A stretch of 64,000 bases of DNA from Apirhabdus apintestini (GTDB lineage: Bacteria > Pseudomonadota > Gammaproteobacteria > Enterobacterales > Enterobacteriaceae): assembly GCA_033977085.1 (NCBI GenBank), contig CP138906.1, positions 1 to 64,000 of the forward strand. The letters run 5' to 3'. Positions 16,077 to 26,123 of the stretch are shown piece by piece. Numbering within the stretch: position 1 is the stretch's first letter; every line of letters starts with the position of its first letter. The position numbers and the translations under genes are program-made. Under the pieces are notes generated by a model. It worked only from the letters and a program-made list of their open reading frames with translations, was not told the DNA's origin and searched no databases.

Positions 16077-17437
16077 CTATTCAAACAAATTGCGGTGCAG
16101 CTTTTGCACGACCTGTTCGGCCACGCTGCCGGGCACCAGAAAACATAAGTTGTGACTGGAAGCGCCGTAACAAATCATACGAATATTAAATGGATCCAGT
16201 ACGCCGAACACCTCTTTTCCTACACCGCTGGCGGCGCAAAGGGAATTACCAATCAGCGCAATGAGCGCCGGGTCTTCTTCCACTTCGACCCGGCACAGAG
16301 AAGATAGCTCGGTTAGTAGCGCGCTGGTGAGCAAGGTATCGCCGGTGGATGTAGAGCCGGTGGTATCCAGCGTGAGCGCTACATTAACCTCTGACGTAGT
16401 GATTAAATCTACCGAGATATTGTTACGAGCCAGAATGCTGAATACTTCCGCCAGAAAACCGCGTGAATGCAGCATATTGAGGCTGTGCAGCGTTAACAGC
16501 GTTTGTTTTCGACGCAGCGCCAGCGCTCGAAATAGCGGCGGATGTTCGGTTTTTTGCACACCAGCGTTCCACCCGCGCGCGCATCTTTGCTGGAGCCAAC
16601 AAACACCAGAATATCACTGCGAACGGCGGGTAAAAGCGTGGCCGGATGCAACACCTTGGCGCCAAATGTCGCCATTTCCGCCGCTTCTTCAAAGGCGATG
16701 CGATCAATACGTTTCACCGCCGGGACGATGCGCGGATCGGTGGTATAAATACCCGGCACGTCGGTCCAGATATCGACTCGGCAGGCGCTAAGCGCCTCGC
16801 CCAGCAGCGCTGCGGTATAGTCGCTTCCGCCACGACCGAGCGTCGTCGTACGGCCATTTACGTCGCTGCCGATAAACCCTTGCGTAATAATTAGTGATTG
16901 CGCCAGGCGCGGAGCCAGTTGCTGCTGCGCCAGTTCGGCCAGCGCATTGATATCTGGCTCGGCGCGTCCAAAGCGATTGCTGGTGCGCATAATTTTACGC
17001 GCATCAAACCACTGCGCCTCGGCGCCACGGTCACGTAGCACTTCGACAAACAGCAGGCTGGACATCAATTCGCCATGGCTGACCAGTTCATCGGTAAGGG
17101 CGGGAGAAGGAGCCAGCGCGGCGGCTTCCGCCAGCGTGGTCAGATTATCCAGCAGGCGGTCGATTTCTTCACGAATCGTATGGGGATCGCTTAGCCGGTC
17201 AAGAATGGCGTACTGGATAGCGCGAACGGCATCGAGTTTTATGTAGCGCTCCGCGTCCTGCAACCCTTCAGCCAGGGCGACCAGCAAATTGGTGACGCCT
17301 GCGGAAGCGGAGAGCACCACCAGCCGGGTATCAGTATCAGATAAAACGACATCGGCGCTTCTGTCCATGGCGTCAAAATCAGCAACGCTGGTGCCGCCAA
17401 ACTTTGCGACAACGGTAGGGAAAGTAACTTGCGTCAT
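16077..17437 (-). pseudogene. lysC: Lysine-sensitive aspartokinase III, one frameshift
   Basis: LysC phosphorylates aspartate at the head of the lysine, threonine, methionine and diaminopimelate pathways. The protein starts at 17437 with the KFGGTSV kinase signature and runs in frame through the kinase domain to GGTLVC. The run of six A (plus-strand T at 16550-16555) is one short, and the frame switches. The second segment encodes both ACT regulatory domains, ending QKLHRNLFE at 16077. Corrected length is 453 residues against 449 in E. coli. The lesion separates the catalytic from the regulatory domain; a truncated product would be a kinase domain with about 15 odd residues and no lysine-binding domain. 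A conserved lysine riboswitch precedes it. Confidence 0.92.
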
Positions 17438-17555
17438 GAATAACCTCGTGTCAGGGAGCCATCCTGGATGGCCATCATCATGAAATACCCTGGTACAAAG
17501 TAAGAGCGGGAAACGGGGCAGACGTAGAAGCGAGAATAAGGCATGCGCTACGGTT

Positions 17556-17746
17556 TACCCAGAAGCGCTCCACCTTGCGAAACGCTGCACTGCGGCGCTC
17601 CGGGTGACAACCCGGGGATTCAGCCCCTGCGGTCGGAAACTTTCGCGGCCGACGCGCAAATTTCCTCGGCGTTGCTCCCCCTCCTGTGTCTTCATTGGAT
17701 AGGCTCCTCGGACACACTACCTGGGCGACGCACCTCTTCTGGCTTA
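17556..17746 (-). promoter_or_regulatory. Lysine riboswitch (L box) of lysC
   Basis: On the lysC strand the leader contains the conserved L-box pieces in order: GCCAGAAGAGGTGCG, GAGGAGCC, AGGGGGAGCAACGCCGAGGA, GGGGCTGAATCCCCGGG, GTTGTCACCCGGAG and GTGGAGCGCTTCTGG. The first and last pair as helix P1 (CCAGAAG/CTTCTGG). It begins about 120 bases before the lysC start. Lysine binding should reduce lysC expression. The aptamer looks intact although the gene it controls is frameshifted. Confidence 0.9.
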
Positions 17747-17776
17747 CGCGCTATTGCGCATAAGTTGCACCGATAG

Positions 17777-17804
17777 GTGTAACCCGCGGGCAGGGGGCTG
17801 TCAA
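17777..17804 (-). promoter_or_regulatory. Probable lysC promoter
   Basis: On the minus strand a perfect TTGACA (17804-17799) and TACACC (17782-17777) are separated by 16 bp, just upstream of the riboswitch, at the position expected for the lysC promoter. Confidence 0.55.
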
Positions 17805-18223
17805 TCACTTTGCCGATGCTGTGCGCGCGTCATATTTTTTAGGCGATAACGCTTTACGCTCAGCAGTCTGCACTCAATCGCACCTGTAAACCGCTTTTTT
17901 AAGCGCGCGGCATACTACTAAATCTGGGGCACGACATGATTTTTAACGCGACAAAAAACCGTGGTGGCGCGCAGGGGTGCAAAATTATGCAGCGGATTGT
18001 TGCCGTTAATTGGGCGGCAACAATCCCAGAAAGTCGCCTTAACGTAATGCCTTATCGCTCTTTCTTAACGCCGCTGATTCAGGCATCGCACGTCGGGCAG
18101 GGCAAGGATTACCGAACAAACGTTATTTTAAAGGGCATAAAAATCATCACGATTCAGCGCGTGTGGCGCTACAATTGACCCCAGTTGCAGTTCTCCTATC
18201 ACAAGATCATAAGAGTATTTGCC
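17805..18223. other. lysC-pgi divergent intergenic region
   Basis: About 420 bases between the lysC promoter and pgi. An 80-codon frame at 17936-18178 has no recognisable motif and lacks a good ribosome-binding site, so I do not call it a gene. The pgi promoter must lie in the right half, but I could not pick convincing hexamers. Confidence 0.45.
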
Positions 18224-19878
18224 ATGAAAAATATTAATCCCACGCGTACCGCCGCCTGGCAGGCGCTGCAAAAACATTACGATACAATGAAAGATGTCAC
18301 TATCTCTGAGCTTTTTGCCGATGATAGCGATCGTTTTCAGAAGTTTTCTGCGACGTTTGACGATTTAATGTTGGTTGATTTTTCTAAGAACCGCATTACT
18401 GAAGAAACCCTGGCGAAACTGCAGGATCTGGCAAAAGAGGCCGATCTTACCGGCGCTATCCGCGCAATGTTTTCGGGTGAAAAAATTAACCGTACTGAGG
18501 ATCGGGCGGTGCTGCACGTGGCGCTGCGTAACCGCAGCAATACGCCAATTTTGGTTGATGGCAAGGATGTCATGCCGGAAGTTAACGCCGTGCTGGAGAA
18601 GATGAAGCATTTCTCCGAGGCTATTATTTCCGGTAGCTGGAAAGGCTATACCGGCAAACCTATCACGGACGTTGTTAATATCGGGATTGGCGGCTCGGAT
18701 CTTGGGCCGTTTATGGTGACTGAGGCGCTGCGCCCGTATAAAAATCACCTCAATATGCATTTTGTTTCTAATGTCGACGGCACGCATATTGCCGAAACCC
18801 TGAAAAAAGTAGATCCGGAAACCACGCTTTTCCTGGTGGCGTCCAAAACCTTCACCACCCAGGAAACGATGACCAACGCCCACAGCGCGCGCGACTGGTT
18901 CCCGGAAACCGCTGGCGATGAAAAACACGTTGCTAAACATTTTGCGGCGCTTTCTACCAACGCGAGGGCGGTGAGCGAGTTTGGCATTGATACGGCAAAC
19001 ATGTTTGAGTTTTGGGACTGGGTCGGCGGCCGTTACTCTTTGTGGTCAGCGATTGGCCTGTCGATTGTTCTGTCCGTCGGGTTTGATAACTTCGTCGAGC
19101 CGCTTTCCGGCGCCCACGCGATGGATAAACACTTCTCGACCACCGCGCCTGAAAAAACCTGCCGGTGCTGCTGGCGCTGATTGGAATTTGGTACAACAAC
19201 TTCTTTGGCACCGAAACCGAAGCGATTCTGCCGTATGACCAATATATGCACCGCTTTGCAGCCTATTTCCAGCAGGGAAACATGGAGTCGAACGGTAAGT
19301 ATGTCGATCGTAACGGTAATCCCGTTGATTACCAGACCGGGCCAATCATTTGGGGCGAGCCGGGCACTAACGGGCAGCACGCGTTCTATCAATTAATTCA
19401 CCAAGGTACTAAGCTGGTCCCCTGCGATTTTATCGCGCCTTCTCTTTCTCATAATCCGCTATCCGATCATCACCCGAAACTGCTGTCTAACTTTTTTGCC
19501 CAGACTGAAGCGCTGGCATTCGGAAAATCCCGCGAGGTGGTTGAGCAGGAATATCGCGATCGGGGAAAAGATCCGGCGACGCTGGAGTACGTGATACCGT
19601 TCAAAGTGTTTGAAGGCAACCGCCCAACCAACTCTATATTATTGCGTGAAATAACGCCGTTTAGCCTTGGCGCACTGATTGCGCTCTATGAGCACAAAAT
19701 CTTTACCCAGGGCGCTATTCTGAATATCTTCACCTTCGATCAGTGGGGCGTGGAACTGGGTAAACAGCTGGCGAACCGTATTTTGCCGGAGTTGAACAAT
19801 GACAGCGCGGTAACCAGCCACGACAGTTCCACCAATGGGCTGATTAATCGCTATAAAAGCTGGCGAAAAGCGGACTAA
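18224..19878 (+). pseudogene. pgi: Glucose-6-phosphate isomerase, one frameshift
   Basis: Pgi interconverts glucose-6-phosphate and fructose-6-phosphate in glycolysis. The frame from ATG 18224 (MKNINPTRTAAWQALQ) is open to TTAPEKT, where a run of six A (19152-19157) is one short of the expected seven. It resumes as LPVLLALIGIWYNNF and runs to 19878. Corrected length is 551 residues, against 549 in E. coli, with the isomerase signatures intact: IGGSDLGP, the region around FVSNVDGTH, and a Lys-rich C-terminus ending SWRKAD. Loss of Pgi would block the upper Embden-Meyerhof route, leaving the pentose phosphate pathway. The rest of the protein is so well conserved that slippage rescue or a sequence error is as plausible as decay. 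Confidence 0.92.
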
Positions 19879-19930
19879 CGGTGCGTTATCCCGGCCCGTC
19901 AGGGCGGTTATCCTGAAGGCAAAAATAGCC

Positions 19931-19960
19931 GGGGCGGAGAAACGTTGGTTTCTCCGCCCC
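19931..19960. terminator. Bidirectional terminator between pgi and the isomerase gene
   Basis: A perfect 13-bp stem, GGGGCGGAGAAAC and GTTTCTCCGCCCC around GTTG, lies between two convergent genes. The minus-strand side is followed by GGCTATTTTT, and the plus-strand side by GTTATATTT, so it can serve both. Confidence 0.85.
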
Positions 19961-19995
19961 GTTATATTTACGCCCTTTGTCTCTGCGGCGGTGAA

Positions 19996-21416
19996 TTAAC
20001 AAATGTTGGCGCTGCGCACGCCTAGAATTTTAGCCAGTTTTTGCAATGCATCGCCGACGTGGCCCGTGGCGATGGCGCAGTGATGCGCGGGGCCGCCCTC
20101 GCACCAGCGCTGAGTGAACGCTTTTGCGCCGCCGGGGAACCGGTAGTTGCTGTTCGTATTTCCGATATCCAGCGTTTCTCCGTTAACCGCTTCACCTTCC
20201 GCGTACTGCAATGTGATAGTGCCGTCGCGATGCTCAATAACGGAGAGGAACGTTACCGGGCCGGGCGCGACGGTCATTTGAATCGACACGCCTTTTCCCG
20301 GTTTACCGTGATAAAGCGGAAGCGGCACCAGTTTCACTTTTTCTGCCGACATCCGCAGATGCGCCGGACCGTCATGCCCCCACTGCACGGTATCATCAGT
20401 GAAGTTAATACCATAAGGCTCGGCGAACGATCCGCCAGCGCCAAGCAGGCTAAGTATTTTCATCGCGATGACGTTTTTATTTCGCACTCTCCGGCAACGG
20501 GAATGCCGCGCGCGGTGAGCAGCGTATTGCCGAGGATCACTGAGGTAATAATGTTTTCATGGGCGGAACCGGGCGCGCCTTCATAGTAGTAAGCCATTCC
20601 TCCCAACTGGTGCTTTTCAACCAGCGAGTCCAGCGCGGTGGCCGTGGTTAATGCCCTTTTTATCTCCGCTTCTTCGCAGGCGCTATCGACGTCCAGCGCG
20701 TGGATAACTTCAGCGTATTTGCGGGCAAGCTGTTCGGTTTCTACCTTTTCTCGTATCGTCGCCAGTTCACACATTTCAAGGATTTTAAAGCGCACTCCAA
20801 GCCGCGCCGACAGATTGGTTATATTCGAATAAACATCGTACATGCCGTCATAATAGTGACCCAAAATACCGATATTGGTTGCGGCCAGCGCTTTAGCCGT
20901 ATGCATTGCAGCCAGCCAAAGGTGAATTTCTCGCCAGGCCTGCTCATCCTTCAGGTGGCCGATAATAAGCTCATACCCGATATCGCTGCGCTGAAATACA
21001 TTGATGAGTTCCGGAGCGCTGCAGGCCTGGCAGTGTTCGAGCCACTGGCCGGTGCGGGCGCCGCGATCGGGAAGTTGATTGATAGCGGCACAGGGGATGC
21101 TGACTTCTGGCTGCAGCGCGAGGACTAACACCGGCACTTTCAGTTTTTGAACCAGCGGCAGGACCGTAGCGCTAAGCGCATAGGTGGTAATGTAGAGCAC
21201 CAGCGCGTCGACGCGCGCAGTTTCAAAGCGTGATATTGCGCGCTCCATCGCCTCTTCATTGTCGACTAAACCGCCGTTAATAATCGCGTAATTATCGCGG
21301 CTTAGCCCCACGGCGACGTGCTCCAGATAGCCTTCAAGCCGGGGTTTCAGCGCGGGAAATTGCGGCCAGTAGGTATCCAGTCCAATACCAAAGAGGCCCA
21401 GTGTTAGCGTAGACAT
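19996..21416 (-). pseudogene. L-arabinose/L-fucose isomerase-family protein, frameshifted
   Basis: The protein begins at 21416 (MSTLTLGLFGIGLDTYWPQF) and belongs to the arabinose/fucose isomerase superfamily, which interconverts aldoses and ketoses with a divalent metal. The frame breaks at plus-strand T run 20474-20478 after GECEIK and resumes with NVIAMKIL to end at 19996. Corrected length is 473 residues, shorter than AraA (500), so it is probably a paralogous isomerase rather than AraA itself. The GECE segment and a late His (PAHHCAIATGH) are the likely metal-binding positions. It sits alone, convergent to pgi, where E. coli has no such gene, with no sugar transporter beside it. Substrate is unknown. 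Confidence 0.75.
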
Positions 21417-22075
21417 ACATCGCTCCTGTTGCGCAGAGAATGTACAACCTTAGAGGATTCAGAACAGGAAAACCTGCCGTAAAGTGACACGGGTCGGCGT
21501 TTTCTGGCAGTGCCGCTGAGATTGGGGCTGCGAGCTTCACATTTAGAATTTATCCCGACCGGGGCCGCGTTATTGGTTCTGGGGATATGCGCTGCCGGTA
21601 AGAGCTAAAGCAGCGGCAGGATCTGTGAATCGCCTGCGGGCAGCGCCGATCGCGTTTGCCGGAATAATTCCCCACGGCGCACAGTTGTTACAGGAAGAGT
21701 GTGGAAATATATCGCTTTATTCATACATGAAATAACGTGGAAATTAAATAAGGGCCTCTTACAATTATTAAAAAGATTACTTTTTCTGTGGAGTTATTCT
21801 ATTTATTTAGGATTGTGGGATTCATCCTAAAATATTTTTCATATTCTCTGGTTATCGTCTTTTATTTAAGAATATCTTTATATTGAGTGTTGCTAACATG
21901 ATAATTATTAATGATTTTTAATCCTTATTTTTAATGATGAATTTGCTTTCATTAATATTTCTCCTCGTCTGAGTTTATATATATCCCACTGTAAGGGGCT
22001 TTCTTTTGTTGTGTATACTCGCTGCGCCTGGAATTTTCCGGTACATCTCCATTCATTCATTGAAGGGAAATTGTT
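21417..22075. other. Long AT-rich leader region of yjbE
   Basis: About 660 bases without a gene. The second half is strongly AT-rich compared with its flanks, as is common upstream of H-NS-affected surface polysaccharide operons. It contains an RcsB-box-like site at 21816-21829. A TATACT hexamer at 22014-22019 lies 57 bp before yjbE and may be a -10 element, without a convincing -35. Confidence 0.5.
21816..21829 (+). promoter_or_regulatory. Candidate RcsB/RcsAB box upstream of yjbE
   Basis: TGGGATTCATCCTA matches the RcsAB consensus TAAGAATATTCCTA at nine of fourteen positions, including the 3' half TCCTA. The E. coli yjbEFGH operon is known to be activated by the Rcs phosphorelay, which makes the site plausible. 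It lies about 250 bp before the yjbE start, far for a direct activator site. Confidence 0.4.
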
Positions 22076-22326
22076 ATGAAAAAAGTGCTTTATGGCGCTA
22101 TGGCCATACTGACGCTGGCTGCCGCTAGTGCGGCAAATGCTGATCCGATTTCGGTTGGAGAGGCGGCTGGTAGCGCGGCGACCTCTGTTTCGACAGGGTT
22201 TCTACGGCAACCAGTTCCAGCACGGTAGGGTCTGCGGTGGGGGTTGCTCTTGCGGCCACCGGCGGTGGTAACGGTTCAAATACCGGAACCACCACAACCA
22301 CCACGACCAGCACCACCCCTCAGTAA
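22076..22326 (+). pseudogene. yjbE: Small exported protein YjbE, frameshifted
   Basis: YjbE is the first, small secreted product of the yjbEFGH extracellular polysaccharide operon. The start at 22076 (MKKVLYGAMAILTLAAASAA) gives a clear signal peptide ending ANA. The frame breaks near 22198-22202 after TSVSTG, where one base is missing. The downstream frame encodes the Gly/Ala/Thr-rich tail with a run of seven Thr (GTTTTTTTST), ending at 22326. Corrected length is 83 residues, about the E. coli size. Confidence 0.85.
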
Positions 22327-22346
22327 ATGCGATGAGGGCTGTAACC

Positions 22347-22374
22347 ATAACCACACTGCGGTGTGGTTATTTTG
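22347..22374 (+). terminator. Attenuator-like hairpin between yjbE and yjbF
   Basis: A perfect ten-base stem, ATAACCACAC and GTGTGGTTAT around TGCG, is followed by TTTG. Lying between yjbE and yjbF, it could end most transcripts after yjbE and so set a high YjbE-to-YjbF ratio. Confidence 0.65.
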
Positions 22375-22390
22375 ACCTTGGGGATATGTC

Positions 22391-23029
22391 GTGCAGCGAC
22401 TTGCGATTGTGATGCTTTGCCTGTGTTTGCAGGCCTGTGCTTCGGACACGCCGGGGCCGGGGAAATCGCTCTGGAATAGCCTGTTTGGGACCTCAGGCGT
22501 CAGGCTAACGGATAACGAAATCGAAAATATGCCGTATGCCAGCCAGTATGTGACGCTTAATGGCGGACCGCAGATTTTCGTGGTACTGGCCTACGCGGAA
22601 AACGGACGCCAAAAATGGGTGACTCAGGACGAAGCCATGTTAATCACACAGCGAGGGCGCCTGGTGAAGACGCTTGGGCTTGGCGATAACCTGATAAGCG
22701 TGACGGATACCGAAGATGACCCGCTCAGGCAGCCCGCGCAGATTACCAATGGTGCCCGGTGGGCGCGCCAGGCGATGTGGACCGAACATCAGCAAATTCG
22801 CGCTGCCACGCTGCGCTCCAGTTTTCACTGGGAAGGTAAAGACACGCTGAGCGTCGGGCCTGCCAGCACGGCGGTTCGCGTATTGAAAGAAAACGTTATT
22901 AGCGAGCGTGGGCGCTGGGAAAACCGCTACTGGGTGGATAACGAAGGGCAAATTCGCAAATCAACTCAGCTGCTCGGCCCGAACTACTACCCCATCACCA
23001 CATTGATGCTGAAAGCGGGGAAAGAATGA
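22391..23029 (+). CDS. yjbF: Lipoprotein YjbF, exopolysaccharide operon
   Basis: YjbF is a lipoprotein of the YjbE-H system, related to GfcB of the group 4 capsule cluster. The GTG start at 22391 is chosen because the nearby ATG is out of frame. The N-terminus MQRLAIVMLCLCLQACASD holds a lipobox (LQAC) for lipidation at about Cys16, so the protein is probably anchored in the outer membrane. The frame is intact at 212 residues, the E. coli length. The stop overlaps the yjbG start (ATGA), indicating translational coupling. Confidence 0.93.
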   Translation: MQRLAIVMLCLCLQACASDTPGPGKSLWNSLFGTSGVRLTDNEIENMPYASQYVTLNGGPQIFVVLAYAENGRQKWVTQDEAMLITQRGRLVKTLGLGDNLISVTDTEDDPLRQPAQITNGARWARQAMWTEHQQIRAATLRSSFHWEGKDTLSVGPASTAVRVLKENVISERGRWENRYWVDNEGQIRKSTQLLGPNYYPITTLMLKAGKE

Positions 23030-23762
23030 GAACGATCCTGACCTGCTTTTCTTTGCTTCTGGCGCTAAGCGGCATCAGCTACGGCGCCGGCGATGTGACC
23101 GTTCATTTGGCGGGCGGCGCTGCGCCGCTGAAACTCTCCGGCGTGGAACGGCTTGCCGATTTGGTGACGCAGCCAGCGCTGGCGCAGAGCCGGTGGCCCG
23201 GCGCGGTGATTGCTGAACCCAATGCCAGCGCGGTCGCGCAGCGGCGCCATCGGGCGTTACTGCAGCGCCTGGCGGCGCTGGCCTCAGAGAATCCCGGCGA
23301 GACCGGCGCGGCGTTTGAACAACTGCGCCGCCAGCTTGCGGACATGCGAATAACCGGCCGGCTGCGCGTAAATCTCGACCCTGACTGGGTGCGCGTACAC
23401 GCCGAAAATAATCTGCCGCTGGACGGTCACTATACGCTGTGGGCGGGCGCGCAGCCTGCCAGCGTGACGCTACTGGGGCTTACGAGCGCGCCGGGGAAAA
23501 AGTCTGGGTGCCTGGGCGCAGCGTAGATGCCTACCTGGATGGCATTAGCCGGCTTCGGGGCGCGGAGCGCAGTTACGCCTGGGTCATTTATCCCGACGGG
23601 CGCACGCTCAAAGCGCCGATAGCGTACTGGAACCACCGACACATTGAACCCACGCCGGGAAGCCTTATTTTCATCGGCTTTGCTGACGCTCTCTTCTCTT
23701 CCGCCCGGGATGGCTTGAACGAGCAGATTCTGTACTCCCTGACCCATCGGATACCGGATTGA
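23026..23762 (+). pseudogene. yjbG: Periplasmic YjbG, one frameshift
   Basis: YjbG is a secreted member of the exopolysaccharide operon, related to GfcC. The signal peptide is MRTILTCFSLLLALSGISYG. The frame breaks in the A run at 23497-23501 (five where six are needed) and resumes as VWVPGRSVDAYLDGISRL to the stop at 23762. Corrected length is 245 residues, identical to E. coli YjbG. Its stop overlaps the yjbH start. The lesion removes the last third of the protein unless the run slips. Confidence 0.88.
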
Positions 23763-25858
23763 TGAAGACACGCTATTTCTACAGTTTTTTAGCGCTGGCC
23801 GTTGCCGGTGCCTGCCATGCCGAAAGCTATCCGGCCCCCATCGGGCCTTCCCAGTCGGATTTTGGCGGCGCTGGATTACTGCAAATGCCCACCGCGCGTA
23901 TGGCGCGCGACGGTGAGTTTAGCCTTAACTATCGCGATAACGATCAATATCGTTTTTACTCGGCATCCATGCAGTTAATGCCGTGGCTGGAGACCACATT
24001 ACGCTATACCGACGTGCGTACCCGCAATTATTCCAGCGTCGAAGCCTTCTCTGGCGATCAAACCTACAAAGATAAGTCTTTCGACCTCAAGCTACGTCTG
24101 TTGCAGGAAGGCTACTGGACGCCGCAGGTGGCGCTTGGGCTGCGCGATCTTGGCGGCACCGGGCTGTTCGATAGCGAATACCTCACTGCCAGCAAAGCCT
24201 GGGGACCGTTTGATTTCACGCTGGGGCTGGGATGGGGATATTTAGGCACCGCGGGCAACGTAACCAATCCGCTGTGCCGTGCCAGCGATAAGTATTGCTA
24301 TCGCGATAACAGCAACAAGAAAGCGGGCTCGTTTAATTCCGGGGATATGTTTCACGGGCCGACATCTTTGTTTGGCGGCATTGAATATCAGACGCCATGG
24401 CAGCCGCTGCGCCTGAAGCTGGAGTACGAAGGTAATGACTACACCGGTGATTTCGCCGGGAAGCTGGACCAGAAGAGCAAATTTAACGTTGGAGCGATTT
24501 ATCGCGTTACCGACTGGGCGGACATTAACCTTGGCTATGAGCGCGGCAATACCGTTACTTTCGGCTTTACGCTGCGCACCAACTTTAATGACTTGAAACC
24601 TGCCTATGCGGACAACCGCGCACCAGATTATCGACCCCAGCCGCAGGACGCCATTATGCAGCACGCGGTGGCGGCCAACCAATTAACGGCGCTGAAATAT
24701 AATGCGGGGCTGGATGCGCCGAAGATCCAGACTAAGGGTGATACGCTCTATGTCTCCGGCGAGCAGATAAAATATCGGGACTCCCGCGAGGGCGTGGCGC
24801 GGGCAAATCGCATCATTATGAACGATCTTCCCGAGGGCGTGCGCACAATACGTATTACGGAAAACCGCCTGCATATTCCGCAGGTCACCACAGAAACGGA
24901 GGTGGACAGTCTGCGTCGCCACCTTGCGGGCGAGCCGCTCGGCCATGAAACGCCGCTGGCGCAAAGGCGGATTAACCCCGAGGCGCCGGAAACTACCGAG
25001 CAAGGCTGGTATATCGATAAACCCCGCTACGGCGTGTCGCTCGATCCGGTTCTGAATCAGTCGTTTGGCGGTGCCGAAAGTTTTTATATGTATCAGCTTG
25101 GGGTAATGGGCACCGGTGATTTATGGCTGACGGATCGTTTGTTAACTACCGGCAGCGTCTTTGCCAACCTGAAGAATAACTACGATAAATTCAACTACAC
25201 CAATCCGCCAAAAGACTCCCATCTGCCGCGCGTGCGTACCCAAGTGCGTGAGTACGTGAAGAATAATGTGTATGTGAATAATCTTCAGGCGAACTATTTC
25301 CAGTACTTAGGAAAAGGCTGGTATGGCCAGCTTTATGGCGGCTATCTGGAAACCATGTTCGGCGGCGTGGGCGGTGAAGTGTTGTATCGGCCGCTCGACA
25401 GCAACTGGGCGTTCGGCCTGAACGCTAACTACGTGAAGCAGCGCGACTGGCGCAGCGCGCAGGATATGATGAAGTTCACCGATTACAGCGTGAAAACCGG
25501 GCATCTGAGCGCTTACTGGACGCCGCCGTTTGCGCACGGCGTATTGGTGAAGGCCAGCGTGGGCCAGTATCTGGCAGGCGATAAAGGCGGGACGCTGGAT
25601 ATCTCGAAATACTTTGACAGCGGCGTTGTGGTCGGCGGCTATGCGACCTTGACCAACGTTTCTGCCGAAGAGTATGGCGAAGGTGAATTTACCAAGGGCG
25701 TATACGTTTCTGTGCCGCTCGATCTCTTCTCTTCCGGCCCAACGCGCAGCCACGCGCAGGTTGGCTGGACGCCATTAACCCGCGACGGCGGCCAGATGCT
25801 GGGCAGAAAATTCGATCTTTACGGTATGACCAGCGATCGCAACGTGCGTTTTCGCTGA
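23762..25858 (+). CDS. yjbH: Outer-membrane beta-barrel YjbH, exopolysaccharide operon
   Basis: YjbH is a large outer-membrane protein (YjbH/GfcD family) thought to help export or display an extracellular polysaccharide. ATG 23762 overlaps the yjbG stop; an in-frame TTG one codon earlier is unlikely. The signal peptide ends at ACHA. The mature part has a GAGLLQMPTARM segment typical of the family, many alternating aromatic strands, and a C-terminal barrel ending in Arg-Phe-Arg. The frame is intact over 698 residues, the longest undamaged gene in the first half of the window, in contrast to the indels in yjbE and yjbG. Confidence 0.93.
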   Translation: MKTRYFYSFLALAVAGACHAESYPAPIGPSQSDFGGAGLLQMPTARMARDGEFSLNYRDNDQYRFYSASMQLMPWLETTLRYTDVRTRNYSSVEAFSGDQTYKDKSFDLKLRLLQEGYWTPQVALGLRDLGGTGLFDSEYLTASKAWGPFDFTLGLGWGYLGTAGNVTNPLCRASDKYCYRDNSNKKAGSFNSGDMFHGPTSLFGGIEYQTPWQPLRLKLEYEGNDYTGDFAGKLDQKSKFNVGAIYRVTDWADINLGYERGNTVTFGFTLRTNFNDLKPAYADNRAPDYRPQPQDAIMQHAVAANQLTALKYNAGLDAPKIQTKGDTLYVSGEQIKYRDSREGVARANRIIMNDLPEGVRTIRITENRLHIPQVTTETEVDSLRRHLAGEPLGHETPLAQRRINPEAPETTEQGWYIDKPRYGVSLDPVLNQSFGGAESFYMYQLGVMGTGDLWLTDRLLTTGSVFANLKNNYDKFNYTNPPKDSHLPRVRTQVREYVKNNVYVNNLQANYFQYLGKGWYGQLYGGYLETMFGGVGGEVLYRPLDSNWAFGLNANYVKQRDWRSAQDMMKFTDYSVKTGHLSAYWTPPFAHGVLVKASVGQYLAGDKGGTLDISKYFDSGVVVGGYATLTNVSAEEYGEGEFTKGVYVSVPLDLFSSGPTRSHAQVGWTPLTRDGGQMLGRKFDLYGMTSDRNVRFR

Positions 25859-26123
25859 TCCCGCTTGCCGCATAGTTAATAGCTACCCGGAGCCACGGCG
25901 CTTTGTGCGGCGATTTTAATTTCTGAGAGACGCCGCGTTCATTAAGCCTGTTACCTGTTTCTTTTAAACGGGCGGCTGTAACGCGGTGGAATTTTTTGTT
26001 CGCCTGGCCGGTGGCGGGCATGGAATCTGAGCCGATAAAAGTTAACAAATAAGTAAAAAACTGGATCAATATCACGTTTTTGCACTATAACTGGCGACAG
26101 GCAAGCAACGTGAAGAGAAAACC

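Noticed and set aside
17936..18178. An 80-codon frame before pgi
   Set aside because: No ribosome-binding site, no motif and unremarkable composition; it probably overlaps the pgi promoter region.
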